Positions 8,549 to 16,075 of a stretch of 64,000 nucleotides of DNA are shown in pieces. Below the pieces are notes generated by a model. It was not told the origin of the DNA. It saw nothing but the letters and a program-made list of their open reading frames with translations, and did no database searches. The stretch's first letter is position 1. Every line of letters begins with the position of its first letter. The position numbers were made by a program, and so were the translations under genes. Source of the stretch: Chryseobacterium flavum (GTDB taxonomy: Bacteria; Bacteroidota; Bacteroidia; Flavobacteriales; Weeksellaceae); contig NZ_QNUE01000008.1 in the NCBI RefSeq assembly GCF_003385595.1, positions 1 to 64,000 on the forward strand, read 5' to 3'.

Positions 8549-8800
8549 TTATTTTGTAGGGTATGGAGAGTTTGTCGTGTAAGTCGGTTGTGTCGTAGTT
8601 TGAGGACAATACGTTAAATTACTAGTATTTCCTCCCCCTGTACACCAACAACATGTAAAATCATTATTAGAACTCCTGGCAGTTCCTCCAGCTTCCAAGC
8701 CATCATCAATACCTAATTCTCCTCCTTTCACAGATTCCATATCTGCTTTTGTTAACGATGTAATTTTTTCTTTTTTAAGAGTCAATTTCTTTTTGCTCAT
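8549..8800 (-). CDS. lanA: Class I lanthipeptide precursor peptide, 83 aa
   Basis: The first 27 residues form a Lys-rich leader (MSKKKLTLKKEKITSLTKAD, then MESVKGG) of the kind seen on Bacteroidota class I lanthipeptides, with a GG motif at residues 26-27. The remaining 56 residues hold four Cys (50, 51, 53 and 65) in TCCWCTGGG and LTYC, plus many Thr/Ser. The last 18 residues are Thr/Pro/Tyr-rich with no Cys. A second GG at residues 38-39 (GLEAGGTARSS) could be the true or an additional cleavage point. If so, an acidic spacer (ELGIDDGLEAGG) would be part of the leader. The gene has its own promoter and is directly followed by lanC and lanB. Activity of the product cannot be predicted. Confidence 0.9.
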   Translation of the reverse strand: MSKKKLTLKKEKITSLTKADMESVKGGELGIDDGLEAGGTARSSNNDFTCCWCTGGGNTSNLTYCPQTTTQPTYTTNSPYPTK

Positions 8801-8836
8801 AAGATTTAAGTTTTAAAGGTTATTGTTTTTGTTTGC

Positions 8837-8866
8837 TAAAAATAGAAAAAATTATTTATCTAACAA
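8837..8866 (-). promoter_or_regulatory. Promoter of the lanA-lanC-lanB operon
   Basis: On the minus strand a TTG (8866-8864) is followed after 19 nt by TATTTTTA (8844-8837), close to the Bacteroidota pattern TTG-N17-23-TAnnTTTG with the last G changed to A. It lies about 40 nt before the lanA start and directly after the stop codon of the upstream gene. Confidence 0.6.
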
Positions 8867-8874
8867 AATATTTT

Positions 8875-10041
8875 CTAATCATTTTTTTGTTCTATAAATC
8901 TTTGTTCATCTTTAGAAAGCAAAACATTACTATCTTTATTTTTATCATTAGGAATATTTTCCCATAATTTTTTATTAAGGTCTATTTTGTTCTGTAACCC
9001 TCCAGTTTTTGTTTCATTAAATCTTTGAAAAATAATTTCTCGATTGAAAGTTTTGACATTTTTTTTACCTTCATAAAGAACATAGCTTTCCCCTTTAATT
9101 TCTGATAAAGATGGAATATATTTATTATCTTTCTTATAAAATTCAAAAATTACGGTACCATTCCCTGGCTTGAATTCATAATCAATACCATTATCAGTTT
9201 TATTTTTATAATAAGGAAGCTCACTCTGATCATAATTTGCCTCATAGCGAGTAATAATATGATCTACTTTATTATATAGAATAGATCCAGATATATTAAC
9301 TCCGGCTAAAGGAGCATGAATTTTGAAATGAATCAATTGCTCATGATCTGTATCATTTGTTAATCTTCCCGAAAGTTTTACATCTTTAACTGATAGAAAA
9401 CCAAGAACTCTTATTAATTCATAATTAAAAAAAATATTTCCAACAAAATCTTTAGATTGGTCTAAAGATGATCCTTTAAAAAAATCATTTTTATTCTCAG
9501 TAGATTTAAAATATTTTATATCATTAAGTTCCATCTGTACAAATTGATCATAGTCATTTTTATACTTGAAACTATAAAAATTAGAACTTGTCCATAAGCT
9601 GGCTTCAGCAATCAACAAAAAACTTAGTCCACCATTATCCGTATTCTTTTGCTTATAAACTATATCATAAAGAGAGGGGGCACTATAATATAATTTCGTG
9701 TATTTTTTAGAAACCTCTTCAAATATTTTTTTTATATCAACGTTGATTATCTTTACTTCTTCAAGTTGCTTATAAAGAGGTTTCATTTTTAATAATGAAG
9801 TACCTGTGGTTAGTTTTTCAGAAATATAGCCAGACTTTGTAATATCAATCATATTTACATTTTTATTTTCAGGAATCAAAACCTCACCATCGTCATTCGT
9901 ATATAAAACTTCACTAGAAAATAAAATTCTGGCATTAGGTATAGGTGTCCCTTCCTGCTCGTCAACTACTTTAACCTTCCATATAGCCTGAGAATATAAA
10001 ATGTTTAAAAAAAGTAAGAAAAATAAGTTGAAAATTTTCAT
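8875..10041 (-). CDS. Secreted carboxypeptidase-regulatory-like domain protein
   Basis: A signal peptide (MKIFNLFFLLFLNILYSQA) is followed by a ~80-residue CarboxypepD_reg-like beta-sandwich (WKVKVVDEQEGTPIPNARI, YTNDDGEVLIP, ITKSGYISEKL). The remaining ~290 residues are polar and probably beta-rich and are not recognised. I place the start at the ATG giving the clean signal peptide (10041); an ATG 16 codons upstream would add a non-signal extension. Proteins of this type are periplasmic or outer-membrane-associated in Bacteroidota, and some relatives sit beside TonB-dependent receptors, but no receptor is present here. It lies upstream of and in the same direction as the lanthipeptide genes but is separated by their own promoter, so co-function is only a suggestion. 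Confidence 0.7.
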   Translation of the reverse strand: MKIFNLFFLLFLNILYSQAIWKVKVVDEQEGTPIPNARILFSSEVLYTNDDGEVLIPENKNVNMIDITKSGYISEKLTTGTSLLKMKPLYKQLEEVKIINVDIKKIFEEVSKKYTKLYYSAPSLYDIVYKQKNTDNGGLSFLLIAEASLWTSSNFYSFKYKNDYDQFVQMELNDIKYFKSTENKNDFFKGSSLDQSKDFVGNIFFNYELIRVLGFLSVKDVKLSGRLTNDTDHEQLIHFKIHAPLAGVNISGSILYNKVDHIITRYEANYDQSELPYYKNKTDNGIDYEFKPGNGTVIFEFYKKDNKYIPSLSEIKGESYVLYEGKKNVKTFNREIIFQRFNETKTGGLQNKIDLNKKLWENIPNDKNKDSNVLLSKDEQRFIEQKND

Positions 10042-10291
10042 TCTAAATGATTTTAATATTAGTATTCCATTATAAGTGAATAACTTCAAATTTAAAACTA
10101 TTTTCTAATCCTAAAAGAAACATATATTTATTTTAGGAATGAGTTTCTATCTTAATAAAAAGTCAATATTAAAGCTCATCGATATAAAATAAGGTAATTT
10201 AAATTGATTTTATCCTGTCCGGCCTGTGTAAAATATAACCTACTGAAAACGAAAAGACTAAAACGAAACAATCTAAAATGAAAGCTTCCAG

Positions 10292-10304
10292 TCCACAAAA
10301 AAGA
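10292..10304. repeat. 13-bp direct repeat, copy 2
   Basis: It is identical to 2236-2248 (TCCACAAAAAAGA), in the same orientation, and lies just before the conserved acpP-fabF operon. It could mark the right edge of a block inserted at ssrA. Confidence 0.4.
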
Positions 10305-10335
10305 CTAAAAAAATGTTTTATCGTAAAGAATTTTA

Positions 10336-10343
10336 TATATTTG
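10336..10343 (+). promoter_or_regulatory. -7 box of acpP-fabF-rnc
   Basis: TATATTTG matches TAnnTTTG and sits 31 nt before the acpP ATG. No good TTG is seen upstream. Confidence 0.6.
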
Positions 10344-10374
10344 CACCATCTAACAATTAAAAAAATAATTTACT

Positions 10375-10614
10375 ATGTCAGACATTGCATCAAGAGTAAA
10401 AGCTATCATCGCTGATAAGCTTGACGTTGAAGAAACAGAAGTAACTCCTGAAGCTAGCTTCACTAACGATTTAGGAGCTGATTCACTAGATACAGTTGAG
10501 TTAATCATGGAATTTGAAAAGGAATTCAACATTCAGATCCCTGATGATCAAGCTGAAAAAATTACTACTGTAGGACACGCTATCGCTTACATCGAAGAAG
10601 TAGTAAATAAATAA
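10375..10614 (+). CDS. acpP: Acyl carrier protein
   Basis: This 79-aa acidic protein carries growing acyl chains on a 4'-phosphopantetheine arm in fatty acid synthesis. The attachment site is Ser37 in [10 protein letters not shown], and the overall helix pattern ([36 protein letters not shown]) and length match bacterial AcpP. fabF follows after 34 bp and rnc after that, the usual Bacteroidota order, so a shared transcript is likely. Confidence 0.98.
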   Translation: MSDIASRVKAIIADKLDVEETEVTPEASFTNDLGADSLDTVELIMEFEKEFNIQIPDDQAEKITTVGHAIAYIEEVVNK

Positions 10615-10648
10615 TATTCTTCAACAAAAAAGAAAATTTTAAAAGTTT

Positions 10649-11893
10649 ATGGAATTAAAAAGAGTAGTTGTAACCGGATTTGGAGCAATAACGCCAATAG
10701 GAAATAATGCAAAAGAATACTGGGAAAATCTTGTGAAAGGTGAGAGCGGTGCCGCTCCGATTACTCTTTTTGATGCCACAAACTTTAAAACAAAGTTCGC
10801 CTGTGAAGTGAAAAACTTCGATCCGTTACAGCATTTCGATAAGAAAGAAGCTAAAAAAATGGACCGAAACACCCAGCTGGGACTTGTTGCTGCCAGAGAG
10901 GCAGTAGAACATTCTGGTATTATTGAGGATAATGTAGATAAAAACAGAGTTGGTGTAATTTGGGGCTCCGGAATCGGAGGTCTGGAAACATTTGAAACGG
11001 AAGTATTAGGATGGGCAAATACGGAAATCCCTAGATTTAACCCGTTCTTCATTCCTAAAATGATTGCTGATATGACTCCTGGTCAGATCTCAATTGAATA
11101 TGGTTTTCACGGACCGAATTATACAACAGTATCTGCATGTGCATCTTCAGCAAATGCTATAATTGATTCCAAAATGCTTATCCAGTTAGGAAAAGCAGAC
11201 GTTATTGTGTGCGGAGGCTCTGAAGCTGCCGTTACAGCAAGTGGTGTCGGTGGATTTAATGCAATGATGGCACTTTCTACAAGAAATGATGATCCTACAA
11301 CAGCTTCAAGACCTTTTGACAAAGACAGAGATGGATTTGTACTGGGTGAAGGTGCAGGATGTATTGTTCTTGAAGAATACGAGCACGCTGTAAAACGTGG
11401 TGCTACAATTTATGCAGAATTATTGGGAGGTGGTATGAGTGCAGATGCATATCATATGACAGCTCCACACCCTGAAGGCCTTGGCGCTTATCTGGTAATG
11501 AAAAACTGTTTGGAAGATGCAGGTTTAACTGCTGATGAAGTAGATCATATCAACATGCATGGTACCTCTACTCCATTAGGAGACATTGCTGAATCCAATG
11601 CAATTTCAAAATTATTGGGTGAGCACGCTTACGACATTCAGATCAATTCTACAAAATCAATGACCGGCCACCTTCTGGGTGCAGCAGGTGTTATTGAAGC
11701 TATCGCTGCGTTAGGAACTATTATTCATGGTACTGTTCCTCCTACCATCAACCATTTTACTGATGATGAAAAGATAGACAGCAGATTAAACTTTACGTTT
11801 AACACCGCTGTGAAGAAAGATGTAAAAGTAGCCATGAGCAATACTTTTGGATTTGGTGGGCATAACGCCTGCGTTCTATTTAAGAAAATCTAA
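10649..11893 (+). CDS. fabF: Beta-ketoacyl-ACP synthase II
   Basis: FabF condenses malonyl-ACP with acyl-ACP during fatty acid elongation in the cytoplasm. The 414-aa protein has the thiolase-like fold with the complete Cys-His-His triad: Cys164 in VSACASSAN, His in HGTSTPLGD and His in GHLLGAAG. The C-terminal GFGGHNAC motif is also present. It follows acpP directly, which supplies its substrate carrier, and rnc starts 9 bp after its stop. Length and motifs are ordinary for the family. Confidence 0.98.
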   Translation: MELKRVVVTGFGAITPIGNNAKEYWENLVKGESGAAPITLFDATNFKTKFACEVKNFDPLQHFDKKEAKKMDRNTQLGLVAAREAVEHSGIIEDNVDKNRVGVIWGSGIGGLETFETEVLGWANTEIPRFNPFFIPKMIADMTPGQISIEYGFHGPNYTTVSACASSANAIIDSKMLIQLGKADVIVCGGSEAAVTASGVGGFNAMMALSTRNDDPTTASRPFDKDRDGFVLGEGAGCIVLEEYEHAVKRGATIYAELLGGGMSADAYHMTAPHPEGLGAYLVMKNCLEDAGLTADEVDHINMHGTSTPLGDIAESNAISKLLGEHAYDIQINSTKSMTGHLLGAAGVIEAIAALGTIIHGTVPPTINHFTDDEKIDSRLNFTFNTAVKKDVKVAMSNTFGFGGHNACVLFKKI

Positions 11894-11902
11894 ATTCAAT
11901 GA

Positions 11903-12667
11903 ATGGAGTTACAGAAATACTTTTCTAAATTCCTTCTTAAAAAAAGAAAAAGACAATTAACGGAGAGAGAATATTTTCTCAGTACCGAACTCAGAAAAGT
12001 GTTGGGTACAGAGGTACAGAATATTGCTCTTTATCGTGAGGCTTTTTCTTTGAAAAACTCTTCTAAAAATCAAGACAGTAATTATGAAAGGCTTGAATTT
12101 TTGGGAGATTCTGTTTTGGGTACAATTATTTCCTGTCATTTGTTCCAGACTTACCCTCAGGCTAATGAAGGCTATCTGACACAAATGAAGTCCAAAATTG
12201 TTAATAGGAAAAATCTTAATAAATTAGGAGAAGATTTAAAACTTACCAACCTTCTGCAAAAGCAAAACAGTTCTTCAGCATTAGGTGAAAATATCTCCGG
12301 AAACTTATTTGAAGCCTTAATCGGAGCGGTGTATTTAGATTTCCAATATGATACTTGCCGAAAGATCATTCTGGAAAAATTACTGACCCCGACCGAAATT
12401 AACAAACTGGAAAATAAAATTGTAAGCTACAAAGGTCTCCTGCTTGAATGGAGTCAGAAAAAGAAGGTCAATATAAAGTACGAAACCTGTGAAGAAATAC
12501 AAGCTAACAAAGCTGTTGTATTCAGGTGCCACGTCTGGCTCGGAGATGATAAAATTGCAAATGCAACAGAAACCTCCAAGAAAAAGGCGGAAGAAAAGGC
12601 AGCACAGCGTGCATTTTATATTTTAAACAAAAAAGAAAACATACTTGGAAATTCAAAAACTTTATGA
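11903..12667 (+). CDS. rnc: Ribonuclease III
   Basis: RNase III cleaves double-stranded RNA in rRNA and mRNA processing. The 254-aa protein has the signature ERLEFLGDSVLG at residues 62-73 with the metal-binding acidic residues, a second acidic site (LFEALIGAVYLD), and a C-terminal dsRNA-binding domain ending in KKKAEEKAAQRAF. The start is the ATG at 11903, nine bases after fabF. The next gene starts inside its 3' end (23-bp overlap), showing a tight operon. Confidence 0.97.
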   Translation: MELQKYFSKFLLKKRKRQLTEREYFLSTELRKVLGTEVQNIALYREAFSLKNSSKNQDSNYERLEFLGDSVLGTIISCHLFQTYPQANEGYLTQMKSKIVNRKNLNKLGEDLKLTNLLQKQNSSSALGENISGNLFEALIGAVYLDFQYDTCRKIILEKLLTPTEINKLENKIVSYKGLLLEWSQKKKVNIKYETCEEIQANKAVVFRCHVWLGDDKIANATETSKKKAEEKAAQRAFYILNKKENILGNSKTL

Positions 12668-13118
12668 TCTGGATGATATAGAATTTGAAGATATTGCCAT
12701 AGGATTGGTAAGATTAGCAAAAGATATACCCGCTCACGAGTTTTTCTATACAATAAATCAAACAAACAACCTCATTTTCTCACGAAAAAAAGACCTGGTC
12801 TTTCATGGGGATTACTTTGACTATTTTTTTCCGAGATTCGAGGCATATGACAAGTTTACGAAAACCTGTTTTACTTTTATTTCAAACAAATCTTCAGAAA
12901 GTAAACAAAAAAAAGTTCAGACCGAGCTCTTTACAGAAGAAGAAAACATTAAATTTTTATTAAATAATCAGGTAGATGTAGAATATATTCTGCATAGTTC
13001 GGAACAGTTTCCTGATTTTTCCGTAATTTTGCTCCCTGAAAATCTTGTGTTTCCAATTCAAGATTATACATTGAGTTCTGACGAAGAACTTTATCAAATT
13101 ATCCAGTATTATGAATAA
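12645..13118 (+). CDS. IPExxxVDY-type family protein of unknown function
   Basis: This 157-aa protein lies between rnc and pyk, as members of this flavobacterial family usually do. The C-terminal part holds the Leu-Pro-Glu-Asn...Gln-Asp-Tyr segment equivalent to the family signature. The frame has no ATG near the start. The best start is TTG at 12645 (MEIQKLYDLDDIEF), which overlaps rnc by 23 bp. It has no signal peptide or membrane segment, so it should be cytosolic. The function is unknown. The 3' end overlaps pyk by 8 bp, so translation of rnc, this gene and pyk is probably coupled. Confidence 0.85.
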   Translation: MEIQKLYDLDDIEFEDIAIGLVRLAKDIPAHEFFYTINQTNNLIFSRKKDLVFHGDYFDYFFPRFEAYDKFTKTCFTFISNKSSESKQKKVQTELFTEEENIKFLLNNQVDVEYILHSSEQFPDFSVILLPENLVFPIQDYTLSSDEELYQIIQYYE

Positions 13119-14556
13119 GTATTTAAAGAAGACAAAAATTATCGCAACACTAGGGCCAGCTTCTTCATCAAAGGAGGTGATGTTGGATTTAATGAAAGCA
13201 GGTGTTGATATTTTCAGAATAAATTTTTCACATGCAGATTATGACTTAGTTCGAAAAAATATTGAAATAATTAGAGAGCTGAATAAAGAGTATGGTTATT
13301 CTGTAGGTATTCTCGGAGATCTTCAAGGGCCGAAGCTAAGGGTAGGTGTGGTAAAAGAGGGTTCATATCTGAACCCGGGGGATATTCTTACTTTCACTAA
13401 TGAAAAGATAGAAGGAGATTCTACCAAAGTATTTATGACTTATCAACAGTTTCCGCAAGATGTAAAAGTAGGGGAACGAATCCTTATTGATGATGGGAAA
13501 CTGGTATTGGAAGTTATTGAAACCAATGAAAAGGATACGGTAAGAGCAAAAACCATTCAGGGAGGGCCTCTAAGCTCGAAAAAAGGAGTAAATCTTCCTA
13601 ATACAAATGTATCTCTTCCTGCTTTGACAGAAAAGGATATTCAGGATGCAAATTTCATGCTTGATATGGAAGTAGATTGGATTGCCCTTTCTTTTGTACG
13701 TCATGCCCAGGATATCATTGACCTTAAAGACCTGATCGAAAAGCATCCAAACGGTAAGTTTAAGACTCCGATTATTGCTAAGATTGAGAAACCGGAAGGT
13801 GTTAAAAATATTGATGAAATTTTATTGGAATGCGATGGTCTTATGGTTGCCCGTGGTGACTTAGGAGTAGAGGTTCCAATGGAAGAAGTTCCTGCTATTC
13901 AGAAAAATCTGGTTGAAAAAGCCAGGTTCTATTCCAAACCTGTAATTATTGCTACCCAGATGATGGAAACAATGATCAACAGTTTAACGCCAACCAGAGC
14001 GGAAGTAAACGATGTTGCCAACTCTGTATTGGATGGAGCTGATGCGGTAATGCTTTCAGGAGAAACATCTGTAGGAAGATATCCGGTACAGGTAGTGGAA
14101 AATATGGCAAAAATTGTCAAGAATATAGAAACCACTCATTTTTATCAACACAAAAATGAGCCAATTGAAAAAGATTACAACTGTATTGATGAAAGATTCA
14201 TTACGAACAGGGTATGCCTTGCAGCAGTAAGAATTGCAAAAACAACTAATGTTTCTGCTATCGTCACCCTTACTCATTCGGGGTATACAGCATTTCAACT
14301 TGCCGCTCACAGACCAAATTCTCATATCATTGTATACAGTGGTAACAAAAGAGTCATCACAATGCTGAATCTTCTTTGGGGGGTTCATGCTTACTACTAT
14401 GACATGAAAAAATCTACAGATGAAACAATCATCCAGGTTAATATGCTAACCCACAATTACGGATATATTGAAACCGGAGATTTTGTAATCAATATCAATG
14501 CTACTCCATCATATGAAGGTGGAAAAACAAATACATTAAGGTTGACAACTGTTTAG
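13111..14556 (+). CDS. pyk: Pyruvate kinase
   Basis: Pyruvate kinase makes ATP and pyruvate from phosphoenolpyruvate in the last step of glycolysis. The 481-aa protein begins TKIIATLGPASSS, has the catalytic stretch IIAKIEKPEGVKNIDEI, the signature DGLMVARGDLGVEVP and ATQMMETM, and a C-terminal regulatory domain (VTLTHSGYTAF). The ATG at 13111 overlaps the upstream gene by 8 bp. A perfect palindromic terminator lies after it, shared with the convergent aldehyde dehydrogenase gene. Confidence 0.98.
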   Translation: MNKYLKKTKIIATLGPASSSKEVMLDLMKAGVDIFRINFSHADYDLVRKNIEIIRELNKEYGYSVGILGDLQGPKLRVGVVKEGSYLNPGDILTFTNEKIEGDSTKVFMTYQQFPQDVKVGERILIDDGKLVLEVIETNEKDTVRAKTIQGGPLSSKKGVNLPNTNVSLPALTEKDIQDANFMLDMEVDWIALSFVRHAQDIIDLKDLIEKHPNGKFKTPIIAKIEKPEGVKNIDEILLECDGLMVARGDLGVEVPMEEVPAIQKNLVEKARFYSKPVIIATQMMETMINSLTPTRAEVNDVANSVLDGADAVMLSGETSVGRYPVQVVENMAKIVKNIETTHFYQHKNEPIEKDYNCIDERFITNRVCLAAVRIAKTTNVSAIVTLTHSGYTAFQLAAHRPNSHIIVYSGNKRVITMLNLLWGVHAYYYDMKKSTDETIIQVNMLTHNYGYIETGDFVININATPSYEGGKTNTLRLTTV

Positions 14557-14571
14557 TACGAACAAAAAACA

Positions 14572-14625
14572 AATATTATAACATAAAAACTCCCGGAATT
14601 CCGGGAGTTTTTATGTTATAATATT
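14572..14625. terminator. 54-bp perfect palindrome, bidirectional terminator
   Basis: Two 27-base arms (14572-14598 and 14599-14625) are exact reverse complements with no spacer. The core is AACTCCCGGAATTCCGGGAG flanked by A and T runs, so it acts as a hairpin plus U-tract on both strands between convergent pyk and the aldehyde dehydrogenase gene. Confidence 0.85.
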
Positions 14626-14645
14626 ATATATTTTACAATAGTAAT

Positions 14646-15938
14646 TTAATTTCCTACAATTGTTTTTGCTGTTACGAATTCCTTTAAAGCCAATAGGGAT
14701 AATTCTGTTCCATACCCTGAAGCCTTGGAGCCACCAAACGGAAAACGCGGATCAGAACTTGTCATTCTGTTGATATTTACGGTTCCTGATTCAAGGTTTT
14801 CAATAAAAAACAGCTGACGGTTCTTATTCTTAGTCCAGACAGAATTTGAAAGTCCAAAAGGAATATCGTTAGCAATCTGTAAAGCTTCATCATCATTTTT
14901 GGCAATCATGATCATACCAAGAGGTCCAAAAAGCTCTTCCCGTAAAATGGGGTTTCCTTCCTTAACCCGGATTAAACCCGGCTTAAATTCATTCTCTGAA
15001 ATCCGTTCTAAAGGTATAATGATTTCTGCTCCATTCTCCAATGCTCTGTTAAACTGGGCCTCTAACTCATCAGCCAGATCCGGTCTTGCCATTCCTGCTA
15101 ATTTGGTTTCTTTATTCAAAGGATCGCCGATCTCATATTTTTTATATTCTTCAATGAATTTAGGTAGAAATGCATCTTCAACTTTTTCATCAATGATAAA
15201 CCTTTTTGCCGCAGTACAGGTTTGGCCACAGTTTTGAAGTCTTGATTTAACTCCGGCCTTTGCTGCTTCCTCCAGATCTGCATCATCAAAAATAATAAAA
15301 GCATCACTTCCTCCTAATTCAAGTAAAGATTTTTTAATGTTCAGACCTGCTATTGAAGCCACTTCTCCTCCTGCCTTTCCACTGCCTGTAAGACTTACTC
15401 CTTTTATCACATCATGTTCAAGAATTTCTTTCACTGCTTTATGCCCCACTTCCAGGTTCTGGAAAATCCCTTCAGGGAAACCTGCTTCCAAAAGAACTTC
15501 TTCAATGGCATTTCCGCTTCCAAAACAAATTGAAGCATGCTTCAGAACTACTGTATTTCCGGCTAAAATTGCAGGAACAGCAAATCTCAATACCTGCCAA
15601 AAGGGAAAGTTCCAGGGCATTACACCTAAAATTACACCTTTCGGAACATAATGGACTTCAGAATAGGCAAATTCAGATTCAACTTTTTCAGGTTTTAAAA
15701 TATTCTCAGCATCTGCATAATAATTCATCATCAATGCGCATTTCTCCACCTCAGCAATAGATTCCGAAATGGGCTTATTCATTTCAGTAGTAATGATCCT
15801 TCCAAACTTCTCTGAATTATCTTTAAAAATTGTTGCTGCTTTTGCAATTAACTTCTGCCTTTCCTCAAACGGCATTTTTCTCCATAATGAAAACGCTTTA
15901 TCTGCTTTAATCAGCTTGTTTTCAATCAATTGTTCCAT
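14646..15938 (-). CDS. Aldehyde dehydrogenase, succinate-semialdehyde dehydrogenase-like
   Basis: This NAD(P)-dependent enzyme oxidises an aldehyde to the acid; the closest pattern is succinate-semialdehyde dehydrogenase (GabD type). Visible motifs are the cofactor-binding VMPWNFPFWQ, the SLTGSGKAG turn, the general-base Glu in LLELGGSD and the catalytic Cys in NCGQTCTAAKRF, near residue 240. At 430 residues it lacks about 20 N-terminal residues compared with typical members. A stop codon five codons upstream rules out an extension, so the short form is genuine in this sequence. It follows hutG in the same direction 137 bp downstream. The exact substrate is inferred only from the family. Confidence 0.88.
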   Translation of the reverse strand: MEQLIENKLIKADKAFSLWRKMPFEERQKLIAKAATIFKDNSEKFGRIITTEMNKPISESIAEVEKCALMMNYYADAENILKPEKVESEFAYSEVHYVPKGVILGVMPWNFPFWQVLRFAVPAILAGNTVVLKHASICFGSGNAIEEVLLEAGFPEGIFQNLEVGHKAVKEILEHDVIKGVSLTGSGKAGGEVASIAGLNIKKSLLELGGSDAFIIFDDADLEEAAKAGVKSRLQNCGQTCTAAKRFIIDEKVEDAFLPKFIEEYKKYEIGDPLNKETKLAGMARPDLADELEAQFNRALENGAEIIIPLERISENEFKPGLIRVKEGNPILREELFGPLGMIMIAKNDDEALQIANDIPFGLSNSVWTKNKNRQLFFIENLESGTVNINRMTSSDPRFPFGGSKASGYGTELSLLALKEFVTAKTIVGN

Positions 15939-16075
15939 AATATAATTTCTGTTTTAAATTCAGCTAATGAATTTATTTGTGCTTTTTAGATAAAAGCACC
16001 GTCAAATCAGCAAATTCTGTTCCTTAGGGATAAATAATATAGTGATTTTCTCTATCGGTAGAATATAACTTTATC

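Larger units (their letters stand above)
10042..10374. other. Intergenic region between the accessory block and acpP
   Basis: No gene is supported. It contains the promoter region of the minus-strand protein at its left end, the second copy of the 13-bp repeat (10292-10304) and the acpP -7 box (10336-10343). Confidence 0.6.

Noticed and set aside
2241..10304. A complete integrative element between ssrA and acpP.
   Set aside because: No integrase, relaxase or replication gene is present; only the short repeat and gene content support an insertion.
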